Shown here one piece after another: positions 44,326-56,900 of a DNA stretch of 64,000 nucleotides (the stretch's first letter is position 1; each line of letters starts with the position of its first letter). The notes under the pieces are model-generated. The model saw nothing but the letters and a program-made list of their open reading frames with translations, ran no database searches and was not told the origin of the DNA. This DNA comes from Anaeramoeba ignava (lineage: Eukaryota; Metamonada; Anaeramoebidae), in NCBI GenBank assembly GCA_028826165.1, contig JAPDFW010000090.1, positions 1 through 64,000 on the forward strand, written 5' to 3'. The position numbers and the translations under genes were made by a program.

Positions 44326-47300
44326 ATGGGACAAGAAGAAACAAAACCAAAAGGAAAACAAATTAATCGAAATGTTCAAAATTTAAGTCCTGATTTATTA
44401 AGAAAATTTTCAAGTGGAATTCAATACAACACAAAAGTAATTATAAGAGGAGCAAAAAAAACCGGAAAAACATTACTTTTAAAAAGATTTCAAGGAGAAA
44501 AATTCAATCCAAAATATATTGAATCAACAAAAATAACAACAATCCAAGTTTCATGGAAAAGTTTTTTGTATCCAAAAGATCAAATCAAGTTGGAAATCTG
44601 GGACGTAGTTGATAAATCGCCCCAGAAAAAAAAGAATGTAAAAATCCCGACAAAATCAAAGGGAAAGCAACAAGGAAGTTTTGAGATTGATTCTCTGGAT
44701 GCACAAACAGTGGATGTTTATAGAGGAACTCATGGTGTAATTTTTATGTGCAATCCAGATCGAAAACAAACACTTGAATATATTATAAAAGAATTACCAA
44801 ATGTTCCAAAAGGGCTTGAAATATTAGTTTTATTGAATTTTTTTGGGGATTCAAATTCTGATTCAAATCCTAATTCAAATCAAAACTCTTTTATTACAAA
44901 TAATGTCATTCTTGCTTGTCAAAAATTGACTTCAAATAATATTATGTTTTTGGATTGTTCCTTGAAATCAAATATTGGAAAAGATGGTATTTTATTTTGG
45001 CTTAATCTCCCTTTTGTTAGTTTAAAACAAAAGATATTGGAAGAACAACTCAAAACAAATTCTGAAAAATATTCTTTAGCTATTGAAAAAATGAAAGAAT
45101 TTTCTCAACAATCTAATGTTATTCAGGATAAAATTCAAAATATTCCTGATAAAGAGAAATCAAAAGAAAAATCAAAAGAAAAATCAAAAGAAAAATCAAA
45201 AGAAAAATCAAAAGAAAAATCAAAAGAAAAATCAAAAGAAAAATCAAAAGAAAAATCAAAAGAAAAATCAAAAGAAAAATCAAAAGAGAAATCAAAAGAG
45301 AAATCAAAAAAATCAAGAGAATCAAAAGAAGAAATTGATAAAAGAAAGCAGCAAGAAATTGATAAAAGAAAGCAGCAAGAAATTGAAAAATTAAAACAAC
45401 AAGAAATTCAAAAAAGAAACAACAAGAAATTCAAAAATTAAAACAACAAGAAATTGAAAAATTGAAACAACAAGAAATTGAAAAATTAAAACAACAAGAA
45501 ATTGAAAAATTGAAACAACAAGAAATTGAAAAATTAAAACAACAAGAAATTGAAAAATCAAAACAACAAGAAATTGAAAAATTGAAACAACAAGAAATTG
45601 AAAAATTAAAACAACAAGAAATTCAAAAATCAAAATCAAAATCAAAATCAAAATCAAAATCAAAATCAATTTCACAATCAGAATCAATTTCACATTTACC
45701 AAACCAAAGAATTAATATTATCGTTCCTGAATCAAAAGGAAAAAAATCCAGTTTAGCAGATTTTCAACTTGGAGATATTGATGAATCATTTTTTTCAGAT
45801 TCCGATGAAGAACCAATTAAGAAAATTGAAAAAAAACCTAAAAAAAATGCAAAAATTTCAGAATCAACTACTTCAAATTCTGATTCTGATAAACCTGAAG
45901 TTATTCGTGATAAATCATCAATTTCTACAGATTCTAAATCATCTAAATCATCTAAATCATCCTATTCTTCTAAATCATCTTATTCTTCTAAATCATCTTA
46001 TTCTTCAGATTCTGATAAAGATACTAAAAAACCAACTAAAAAACCAACTAAAAAACCAACTAAAAATGGAATTAAAAAAGAAACTAAAAAAGAAATTAAA
46101 AATGAAACAAAAAATGAAACAAAAAATGAAACAAAAAATGAAATAAAAGATGAAATAAAAGATGAAACAAAAGATGAAACAAAAAATGAAACAAAAGATG
46201 AAACAAAAGATGAAACAAAAGAAGAAACAAAAAATGAAACAAAAAATGAAACAAAAGATGAAATAAAAGATGAAACAAAAGATGAAACAAAAGATGAAAC
46301 AAAAAATGAAACAAAAGAAGAAACAAAAAATGAAACAAAAGATGAAATAAAAGATGAAATAAAAGATGAAACAAAAGATGAAATAAAAGATGAAACAAAA
46401 GATGAAACAAAAGATGAAATAAAAGATGAAATAAAAGAAGAAATAAAAGATGAAACAAAAAATGAAATAAAAAATGAAACAAAAGATGAAACAAAAGATG
46501 AAATAAAAGATGAAATAAAAGATGAAACAAAAAATGAAATAAAAGATGAAACAAAAAATGAAACAAAAGAAGAAACAAAAAATGAAACAAAAAATGAAAC
46601 AAAAAATGAAATAAAAGATGAAACAAAAGATGAAACAAAAAATGAAACAAAAGATGAAACAAAAGATGAAACAAAAGATGAAACAAAAAATGAAACAAAA
46701 GATGAAATAAAAGATGAAATAAAAGATGAAACAAAAGATGAAACAAAAGATGAAACAAAAATTGAAACAAAAGATGAAACAAAAGATGAAATAAAAGATG
46801 AAACAAAAGATGAAACAAAAGATGAAATAAAAGATGAAATAAAAGATGAAACAAAAGATGGAACAAAAGAAGAAACTAAAGATGAAATAAAAGATGAAAC
46901 AAAAGATGAAACAAAAGATGAAACAAAAGATGAAACAAAAGATGAAACTAAAGATGAAATAAAAGATGAAATAAAAGATAAAAAACAAAAGAAAAAAAAA
47001 ATGAAACAAAAGATGAAACAAAAGATGAAACAAAAGATGAAATAAAAGAAGAAACAAAAAATGAAACAAAAGATGAAATAAAAGAAGAAACAAAAGATGA
47101 AATAAAAGATGAAACAAAAAATGAAATAAAAGATGAAATAAAAGATGAAACAAAAGATGAAACAAAAGAAGAAACAAAAGATGAAACAAAAAATGAAATA
47201 AAAGAAGAAACAAAAGATGAAATAAAAGATGAAACAAAAAATGAAACAAAAAATGAAACAAAAGATGAAATAAAAGATGAAACAAAAGAAGAAACAAAAG

Positions 47301-47965
47301 ATGAAATAAAAGATGAAATAAAAGATGAAACAAAAGAAGAAACAAAAGATGAAATAAAAGATGAAACAAAAGATGAAACAAAAAATGAAACAAAAGATGA
47401 AACAAAAAATGAAATAAAAGATGAAATAAAAGATGAAATAAAAGATGAAACAAAAAATGAAACAAAAGATGAAATAAAAGATGAAATAAAATCAAAATCA
47501 AAATCAAAATCAAAATCAAAATCAAAATCAAAATCAAAATCAAAATCAAAATCAAAATCAAAATCAAATTCGAGATCAGATTCAAATTCAGATTCAAATT
47601 CAGATTCAAATTCAGATTCAGATTCAGATTCACATCCAGCTTTTGAAATTGCACATGATGAAGATTTAAGTGGATCAGAAATATCTGATGATGATAATCC
47701 AAAAAAAAATATTCAAAACAAACAAGAAGTTATTAAAAAAATTTTAGGAAATAAATATAATTTTGATAGTGATGAAGATGAAAATGATACAAAAAAAGAA
47801 GAAAAGACAAAACAAAAACAGAATAATCAAGAATTTAATCTTGAAATTCCATTAGATGATGGAGAAAACAAAGATCTTGATAATTTTTTTTCAGATGATG
47901 ATGATGATGATGAAAAAAATCAATCTAAAAAATCAAAACCAAAATCAGATTCAGATTCAGATTAA
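44326..47965 (+). CDS. RABL6: RABL6-like GTPase with giant Lys/Glu/Asp/Thr repeat tail, two frame breaks
   Basis: Residues 1-240 match Rab-like protein 6: FSSGIQYNTKVIIRG (28-42), P-loop GAKKTGKT (42-49), IKLEIWDVVDK (Rab DxxG replaced), LDAQTVDVYRGTHGVIFM, and YIIKELPNVPKGLEI; NKxD is replaced by LNFFGD. No introns. The tail then runs through SKEK repeats (45157-45310), KQQEIEKL repeats (45340-45625), a conserved-looking SLADFQLGDIDESFFSDSDE similar to the RABL6 tail, KDETKNEIKDE repeats (46095-47490) and Ser/Asp blocks, to TAA at 47963. The frame breaks near 45416 (one A short in AAAAAAGAAAC) and at 46975-47000 (A run); both lie in repeats and look like indel errors or slippage. RABL6 is a nuclear/cytoplasmic GTPase-like protein tied to growth control in animals; role here unknown. 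Confidence 0.85.
46095..47490 (+). repeat. Coding 12/15-bp repeat (GATGAAACAAAA) in RABL6
   Basis: About 110 units of GA(T/A)GAA(A)(C/T)AAAA coding K-D/N/E-E-T/I. The units mix in no strict order, as expected from slippage and unequal exchange. Confidence 0.9.
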
Positions 47966-48480
47966 AATTAAAATTTAAATTAAAATTTAAATTAAAATTA
48001 AAATTAAATTTAAAATTAAAATTAAAATTAAAATTAAAATTAAAATTAAAATTAAAATTAAAATTAAAATTAAAATTAAAATTAAAATTTAAAATTAAAA
48101 TTAAAATTAAAATTAAAATTAAATTTAAAATTAAAATTAAAATTAAAATTAAAATTAAAATTAAAATTAAAATAAAAATTAAAATTAAAATTAAAATTAA
48201 AACCAAAATTAAAATTAAAATTAAAATTAAAATTAAAATTAAAATTAAAATCAAAATTAAAATTAAATTTAAAATTGAAATTAAAATTAAAATTAAAATC
48301 AAAATTAAAATTAAAATTAAAATTTAAATTAAATTTAAATTAAAATTAAAATTAAATTTAAAATTAAAATTAAAATTAAAATTTAAATTAAAATTAATAT
48401 TAAAATCAAAACCAAAATTAAAATTAATATTAAAATCAAAATTGAAATTAAAATTAAAATCAAAATTCATTTTGAAATTA
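47966..48480. repeat. (AAAATT)n hexamer array between convergent genes
   Basis: Starts directly at the RABL6 stop codon (GATTAAAATT) and runs to about 60 bp before the VPS9 gene's end. Contains AAAATC, AAAACC and AAATTT variants. Same hexamer as at 8871 and 10919. No gene. Confidence 0.85.
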
Positions 48481-48543
48481 AAAATCTTTTTCTGATTTCT
48501 TTATCTTTTTCCTTAAAATAAAAATGGAAAAAAAAAAAAGAAA

Positions 48544-51500
48544 TCATTTTTTCTTTGAAAATAATTGAAGTTCATTTTCATCTTTATCATGGAAATGCTC
48601 ACTAATATCATCATTCAAACTATCCAAATCAAATTCATTTTGAGTATCATCAATAGTAGTATCATTAGTAATTTGATTATCATCATCAGAATCAGAACTA
48701 TCAGTAAAAGCATCATTTTCGAACTTAGAAGTCAATACAAATTTTTTCAATCCAACCATTTGAGATAATTTATCTGCTGTTTTTGTGCCAATTCTTCCAT
48801 CAGAAAAGATATTTGAAGAAACTTGAAAATTTTTAATAAATTCGGGAAATTTTTCAATATTTTCTAAAAGAACAGCTCCTTGTGGAATAAAGCCAAGTAT
48901 TTGAAGCATTGAGAAATAATTGTTTAAAGTTGTCAACATGTTTTGATATAATCTTTGATTCATTTCTTGCTTTGCTTTTTGTTGTTGTTGTTCTTCTTCT
49001 TCTGTTTGATTTTTTTGAGTTGGTAAAAATCGTTTTTTAAATGATTGAATTCCAAAAACTGTCAATTCATCAATAATTCCTGGTAATTTAGTAAAATAAG
49101 GAAATAAATCAAGCAATTTCAAAAAATTTTGGATTCGAAACACAATTGTTTCAATATTTTCTTGTGTTGTTTTTGATTTTTCATTTGGATATTTCGCAAT
49201 GAATTTTTTCTCAAGATCTTGAAAATTTTCAATATTTCGAAATTCATGTTGTTTATCTCTAACTAAACGAATAAGATTCAAGTTTGTTTTAAGCAGTGGA
49301 AAAGACTTCTCATAATCGCCATTTGGAATTAGAAACACTGTGTATTTTGTTGATTCAAATGGCGGTTCGGATGTAAATGCTTTGAATCCATTTTCAAGTT
49401 CGTGAAGAACTATTTGTGGAATTGTTGATTCAAAAAAGTTTTTGTGAATAAATGATTGTTGTTGATCTGGAATTGAATCTTTTAATTTGATTATGCATCC
49501 TTTTACTTTATCTTTTGGATTTCCTGTTTGAACTAAGAAAGTGGAACGGAATTGAACCATTGAATAAGCCCTATTTAATATATAATTTAATATTTAATTT
49601 AATATATAATTTAATATTTAATATAATATTTAATTTAATATTCAATTTAATATTTAATTTAATATTTAATTTAATATTTAATTTAATATTTAATTTAATA
49701 TTTAATTTAATATATAATTTAATATATAATTTAATATTTAATTTTTAATATAATATATAATTTAATATTTAATATAATATTTAATATTTAATATTTAATT
49801 TAATATTTAATTTAATATATAATTTAATATTTAATTTAATATTTAATTTAATATTTAATTTTTAATATATAATTTTTAATATAATATACCATTCAGCAAC
49901 TGCATAAAGTTGATATCCTTCTAATACTTCTTCTTCTGATTCAATTTCAATAAAAGATGTTCTTTTAACTAATTCTGAAAATTTTTGTTTTTCGGGTTGA
50001 AAAATTCTTTGATTTGAAACATTATAAATTGATTTTAAAAGTTTTTCATCTTCTAATTTTTCAATAAAAGTTGCAGATAAATCAAGAGAAACTAAATAAT
50101 AGCCCAATTCAGTATTCAACAATTCTTGATTTGAAAATTCTTGTATAAATGAAATATTACTAAATATTTTTATAAATATTTTATATATATTTTTTATATA
50201 TATTTTTTATATATATTTTTTATATATTTTATAAATATTTTTTATAAATATTTTTTATATATTTTATAAATATTTTTTATAAATATTTTATATATATTTT
50301 TATATATATTTTTACGTTCTTAATTTTGTTATTCCAGATTTTATTACAACATAATTAAGAATATCAACAAATTGATCAGCTCCAACAAGAGTATTTTCTG
50401 ATTGAGAAGAAACCTAAATAAATTCAAATTCAAATCCAAATTCAATCCAATTCATTTCAAATTCAAATATAAATTCAATTTAAAAAATATTGATTTTATT
50501 ACTTGATTATAAATAGCTTGAGCTGAATTTAATATCGAATACATTTTATCTGTTGGTGTTGAAGAATAAAGTAATGTTTTTAAATAAGCTATTGAATCAA
50601 CATAAGGTACTAATTGTTGAGAAACTAATTCTTTTGGAATGTGTAATTGTTCTTGTGTAATATCTGCATATTTTTCACATTTATCTGATATTATTTTATC
50701 TGCTTTTTCATCATCAATATATTTCATACATTGATTATAAATTTTTGGAAAAATATATTCTTCAAAAGCAAGATAAACTTGATCTTCAAAATCATCTTCA
50801 ACTTCCCCTTGTTTTTCCAAATATTCTTTTACAATTTTGGATATAAACATCTATTTATATTTTTTATATAAATCAATTTTTCCATTTCAATTTTCAATTT
50901 TGAATTCAATTTTATAATTAATTTACTCTAACTTCTTCACTTCCATGTTTTCCTGAATTAAATTCTTGAATAAAATTTTGAATATTTTTTCTTGTTGTAG
51001 AATTTTCATCACCTAAAATTTGTTCAATTAATTTTTTCTGTCTCATTTTTTTAAGAGCAAGTGCTAATTTATTCCGAATTAATGATAAATTTGAAACCTA
51101 AATTAAAATTATTTATATATTTTTGATTAAATTAATTTATATATTTTTAATTAAAATTATTTATATATTTTTAATTAAATTTATTTATATATTTTTAATT
51201 AAATTTATTTATATATTTTTAATTAAATTTATTTATATATTTTTAATTAAATTTATTTATATATTTTTGATTAAATTTATTTATATATTTTTAATTAAAT
51301 TTATTTAGATATTTTTAATTAAATTTATTTATATATTTTTAATTAAATTAATTTAGATATTTTTAATTAAATTTATTTATATATTTTTGATTAAATTTAT
51401 TTAGATATTTTTAATTAAATTTATTTATATATTTTTAATTAAATTAATTTATATATTTTTAATTAAATTTATTTATATATTTTTAATTAAATTTATTTAT

Positions 51501-53775
51501 ATATTTTTGATTAAATTTATTTATATATTTTTAATTAAATTTATTTATATTTTTAAATTAAATTTATTTAGATATTTTTAATTAAATTTATTTATATATT
51601 TTTAATTAAATTAATTTAGATATTTTTAATTAAATTTATTTAGATATTTTTAATTAAATTTATTTAGATATTTTTAATTAAATTTATTTATATATTTTTA
51701 ATTAAATTAATTTATATATTTTTAATTAAATTTATTTATATATTTTTAATTAAATTTATTTATATATTTTTAATTAAATTTATTTAGATATTTTTAATTA
51801 AATTTATTTATATATTTTTGATTAAATTTATTTAGATATTTTTAATTAAAATTTATTTAGATATTTTTGATTAAATTCATTTAGATATTTTTAATTAAAT
51901 TTATTTAGATATTTTTAATTAAATTTATTTATATATTTTTGATTAAATTTATTTATATATTTTTAATTAAATTAATTTATATATTTTTAATTAAATTTAT
52001 TTATATATTTTTAATTAAAATTATTTATATATTTTTAATTAAATTATTTATATATTTTTAATTAAAATTATTTAGATATTTTTGATTAAATTTATTTATA
52101 TATTTTTAATTAAATTTATTTATATATTTTTAATTAAATTTATTTATATATTTTTAATTAAATTTATTTTATATTTTTGATTAAATTTATTTAAATTTAT
52201 TTATATATTTTTAATTAAATTTATTTAGATATTTTTAATTAAATTTATTTATATATTTTTGATTAAATTTAATTTATATATTTTTTTAATTAAATTTTTA
52301 GATATTTTTTTAATTAAATTTATTTATATATTTTTAATTAAATTAATTTAGATATTTTTAATTAAATTTATTTATATATTTTTGATTAAATTTATTTAGA
52401 TATTTTTAATTAAATTTATTTATATATTTTTAATTAAATTTAATTTATATATTTTTAATTAAATTTATTTATATATTTTTAATTAAATTTATTTATATAT
52501 TTTTGATTAAATTTATTTATATATTTTTAATTAAATTTATTTATATATTTTTAATTAAATTTATTTAGATATTTTTAATTAAATTTATTTATATATTTTT
52601 AATTAAATTCATTTAGATATTTTTAATTAAATTTATTTAATTATTTTTAATTAAATTTATTTAGATATTTTTAATTAAATTTATTTATATATTTTTAATT
52701 AAATTATTTATATATTTTTAATTAAATTTATTTATATATTTTTAATTAAATTTATTTATATATTTTTAATTAAATTTATTTATATATTTTAATTAAATTT
52801 ATTTATATATTTTTAATTAAATTTATTTAGATATTTTTAATTAAAATTATTTATATATTTTTAATTAAATTAATTTTATATTTTTGATTAAATTTATTTT
52901 ATATATTTTTAATTAAATTTAATTTAGATATTTTTAATTAAATTTATTTATATTTTTTAATTAAAATTTATTTATATATTTTTAATTAAATTTATTTATA
53001 TATTTTTAATTAAATTTATTTATATATTTTTAATTAAATTTATTTATATATTTTTAATTAAATTTATTTATATATTTTTAATTAAATTTATTTATATATT
53101 TTTAATTAAATTTATTTATATATTTTTAATTAAATTTATTTATATATTTTTAATTAAATTTATTTATATATTTTTAATTAAATTTATTTATATATTTTTG
53201 ATTAAATTTATTTAGATATTTTTGATTAAATTTATTTATATATTTTTGATTAAATTCCACTTTATGTTTTGAAGGATCTAATTTTCTTTCTTTTGCTAAA
53301 TCAATTAATTCAACTTCTTTTCGAATAATTCGAGATTCAATAAAAATAATTTTCTTATTAATATGAATTGATCTAAGAAAATCAGGTAAAATAAAATTTT
53401 CTGTAGATTTTGGGTTTTTTGTTAATTCTTGAATTTTATCATTAACAAGTTTTAAACGAATTCTTTCTTTTTTGATTTTTTGATCATTAATTTCTTGTTG
53501 AAGTTCTCTTATTTTTTCATCATATTTTTTTGTGGTGTGTTCTTGTTTCTTTTCTTTTGAATCAATCCAATTAGAAATAACTTCAGCCTTTTTAAATTTT
53601 TAATTGGAAAAATTCGATAATTTTTTAAATTTTTTAAATTTTTAAAAAAGTTTTTTTTTACTTTTTTGAAATTTTTTAAATAAGTTTCTTTTTGAATTTT
53701 TAATGCTCTTAAAATAACAGAAATATTTTCTGAAATTGCTTTTAAAGTTGTAATTTTTTCTTGAATTTTTTGCAT
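48544..53775 (-). CDS. VPS9-domain Rab5-type guanine-nucleotide exchange factor
   Basis: Seven exons: 53662-53775, 53261-53587, 50927-51097, 50503-50850, 50316-50413, 49890-50159, 48544-49570; 784 residues; phases consistent. Residues 1-200 are helical coiled-coil (KIQEKITTLKAISENISVIL, KYDEKIRELQQEINDQKIKK). Residues about 205-440 form a VPS9 domain: AFEEYIFPKIYNQCM, a DEKADKIISDKCEKY helix, STPTDKMYSILNSAQAIYNQ, GADQFVDILNYVVIKSG (the ADxxxPxLxYVxIK-like core, with V for P) and NISFIQEF..ELGYYLVSLDLSATFI. These proteins load GTP on Rab5-like GTPases on endosomes. Residues 443-784 are unassigned, with an E/Q-rich stretch and an acidic end. Exon 2 ends at a GTGGAA donor, the weakest join. Intron 2 is 2.16 kb of repeat. 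Confidence 0.8.
49571..49889 (-). repeat. VPS9-gene intron 6, TTTAATTTAATA repeats
   Basis: Units of TAATATTTAATT/TAATATATAATT, made of A and T only except at the ends. Confidence 0.85.
50160..50315 (-). repeat. VPS9-gene intron 5, TATATATTTTT repeats
   Basis: A/T-only repeats of TATATATTTTT and TATAAATATTTTT; the shortest intron in this window that is wholly repeat. Confidence 0.8.
51098..53260 (-). repeat. VPS9-gene intron 2, 20-bp TTATATATTTTTAATTAAAT minisatellite
   Basis: More than 100 units of 20 bp with TTAGATATTTTT and TTTTTGATTAAAT variants. AG occurs on the plus strand only; the sense strand is almost G-free. Confidence 0.92.
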
Positions 53776-53794
53776 TTTTTTTTTTTAATTTGTT

Positions 53795-53848
53795 GAAAGA
53801 AAATGAAAGAAAAATGAAAAAATGAAAAAATGAAAAAATGAAAAATAA
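53795..53848 (-). promoter_or_regulatory. TTTCATTTTTTCATTTT element of the VPS9 gene
   Basis: Six ATGAAAAA/ATGAAAGA copies on the plus strand (TTTTTCAT in sense), 20-75 bp before the ATG at 53775. Confidence 0.5.
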
Positions 53849-53923
53849 ATTTTTCCGATTTTAATAAAGTTTTTTTTAATTATTTTTCATTTTAAAAACA
53901 AAAAAAAAAAAGATGAAAGAGAG

Positions 53924-53943
53924 TTTTGTTTTGTTTTGTTTTG

Positions 53944-53974
<31 letters not shown>
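53924..53974. repeat. (TTTTG)10 microsatellite
   Basis: Ten near-perfect TTTTG units just beyond the VPS13 stop codon; (CAAAA)n in the sense of VPS13, so again G-free there. Confidence 0.9.
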
Positions 53975-53977
53975 GAA

Positions 53978-56900
53978 TTAAATGAATTGACTTTTTAATT
54001 TTATATGAAAATATGAAGCTTCTTCTTCTTTAAGAAAAGTAAATCTTAAAGTTTTCTTTGTTTTACGAGATTTATCTTTCCAATATTCCAAATCAAGAAT
54101 ACAATGATAAAGTCTCATTCCACTAATTCTTGTTAAAGGCATTTCTTTATTTTTCTTGTGCATTACAAAATAGATGATTCTATAATCTAAAATAAGTAAA
54201 TAAGTAAATAAGTTAATTTGTTTAATTTATTTTATTTAAATTCCACTTTTTTATTCCACTTTTTTTATTTAATTAATTTGTTTTATTTAATTAATTTGTT
54301 TTATTTAATTTATTTAATTTATTTAATTTATTTAATTTATTTAATTAAATTCCACTTTTTATTCCACTTTTTTTATTTATATAATATAATTTATTTAATT
54401 TATTTAATTTATTTAATTTATTTTATTTATTTTATTTATTTAATTTGTTTAATTTAAATTCTTTTTTATTTATATATAATTTATTTAATTTGTTTTAATT
54501 TTATTTAATTTATTTAATTTATTTAATTTATTTAATTTATTTAATTTATTTTATTTATTTAATTTGTTTAATTTAAATTCCACTTTTTGTTTATATAATA
54601 TAATTTATTTTTTTTATTTAATTTTATTTAATTTATTTTATTTATTTAATTTATTTAATTTATTTTATTTAATTTATTTAATTAAATTCCAATTTTTATT
54701 CCACTTTTTGTTTTATATAATATAATTTATTTAATTTATTTAATTTATTTAATTTATTTTATTTAATTAATTTATTTAATTAAATTCCACTTTTTTATTC
54801 CACTTTTTTTTATTTATTTTTTTTATTTAATTTGTTTATTTAATTTATTTAATTTGTTTATATAGTTTATATAATTTATTTAATTTATTTATTTAATTTA
54901 TTTATTTAATTTATTATTTAATTTATTAATTTATTTAATTTATTTAATTTAAATTCCACTTTTTTTTATTTATATAATTTGTTTATTTAATTTATTTAAT
55001 TTATTTAATTTGTTTAATTTATTTAGTTTATATAGTTTATATAATTTATATACCTGTAAGCATAATAGAAAATCTTTCCCCTTTTTCAAGTTGAACATGA
55101 ACTAAACAAAGTTCATTTGGATATTTTTTATCACGAAACTTTGAAAGAAAAAACTGACTCAAAGACATTGGAAAATCATAACTAATAATAACTTTAGAAG
55201 GACCAATATAACGAGGAGGACGAATACGTTTTGCAGTTTTTGGATCAAAGAATTTTGGGGTTTCCTGTATTCCTTGACCAAAAGAAGTAACAAAATCAGT
55301 GGCACCAGCAATAGATTTTGTAATAACACCAACAAGCCCCATACCGACACCTTTAAAAAAACCAGGAACACCATCCTTTTTACTTTGGATAATAGGCTGC
55401 TTAAAGATTCCAGTAAAACCACTGCCGATTCCATAAGCAAGAGACTTTGTACCCTTAAAAAGACCTGATCCAAAATGTTTTGGTTTTTGACTCATAATTT
55501 TTCTTCTTTTTTCTCGATAATTATCATCAAATGTCAATCTCGAAAATCCGTTGCCAACAGACCCAGTTATCTTGTTGGTCGTTCCAAGAACAGCATCAAA
55601 AAGATGCGATCCAAATTTTTGGGATCCTTTTGACAATCCTTGATAAACTTGAAGAGGATCATCACTAAATGCCTTGATTGGTTCTTCCAAAAGTTGATAA
55701 AAACCTGTTCCAATATTTTCAAACAAGCCAACAGGATCGCCAAGAAAATCAACGGAGCCAATTAATTTGAGAAGGTTTTTTGTTGCCGATGCTTTATAAT
55801 GAGCAACGATATTTTGGATAATCACCTGTTTAGGTTGCATTGTGTTTTGTAATATAAAACCACTAAGTGAAATTTTTGAGTCTTGGAAATGAATCAAAGG
55901 AGCGCCAAAATGCCTTAATGTTGCAAAGCGTTTGGATTTCTGCACTTGATCCGAAACCTCGAATGTTAATATTATTCTTATTGGATTGATATGGAAATTT
56001 TTAATAAAACAGTTGTTTTTTCCTCGTTCAATTTTTTGAAATCGAAAACATGATTTAATTGGATCGTTTCCTGCAATCATTTTTTCATATTCAGCTTGCT
56101 TTGCCTCTCCTGAGTTTTTATCAGGAAGAATTGAGATATCCAAATACTCAAAAAAATCAAGCAAAGCCAATATGATTTCATCGTCAATTTTCAATAGAGT
56201 ATCTTGAATTTCGCATGAAATTAAATGGAAAAAATTGATTTGTTTGTATTTTGTTGTTTTCCAAGTTGAAAATGTCAAGAATGGCTCAGGAAACTCGCTT
56301 GGTTGTCTCTGCAAAAGAACATGGAATAAAGTGTTCATTTGGTTGTCAATTTGGAAATTGTGCAAAACTAAGGAAATTGTTTGATCATTGTTTTTTTCTG
56401 TGAAATTGAATTCCAAATCATGCAAAAATATATAGAGTAATTCATGCGGTTCTGGGCTTATTACAGATATCCCAATGCCTGGGAGATGAGCAAGAACCTG
56501 GAATGAATGAATCATTTCTTTAGGACTTTTCTTTTTGTCAAATATTGATTGTCGACTTGACCATACTGCCATTTGTGCATTAATCTCTGCTTTCTTTGAA
56601 AGTGTGAATTTTTTTGAACGTCTTTGAATCTCTAATATTAATGTTTGGCCTTGATAATAAAGAATAAATAAGAATGTTGATTTATCATATTTGACTTCAT
56701 AGTAATGCTTTGTTGCATTGAATTCAATTTCTATTAATGGTTTTGAATTTTTGAAATTTGATCCTAATCGAATTTCCAAATTGTATTTTTTACAGTGATT
56801 ATGAAAAGCATAAACAATTTCAGTTTTGGGTGGAATCAATTCAGTAAATTTTGTTTGGCTTTGATTTATTGCCAATTGTATCTTTGTGTTATTTCTTATT

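Noticed and set aside
45116-45394. Programmed frameshifting in RABL6
   Set aside because: Both breaks lie in A-rich coding repeats with no recognisable slippery-site-plus-structure, so indel error or slippage is simpler.
46005-47702. 565-residue minus-strand frame rich in H-L-L-F and C-F-I-F
   Set aside because: It is the antisense of the KDETKNE-coding repeat of RABL6.
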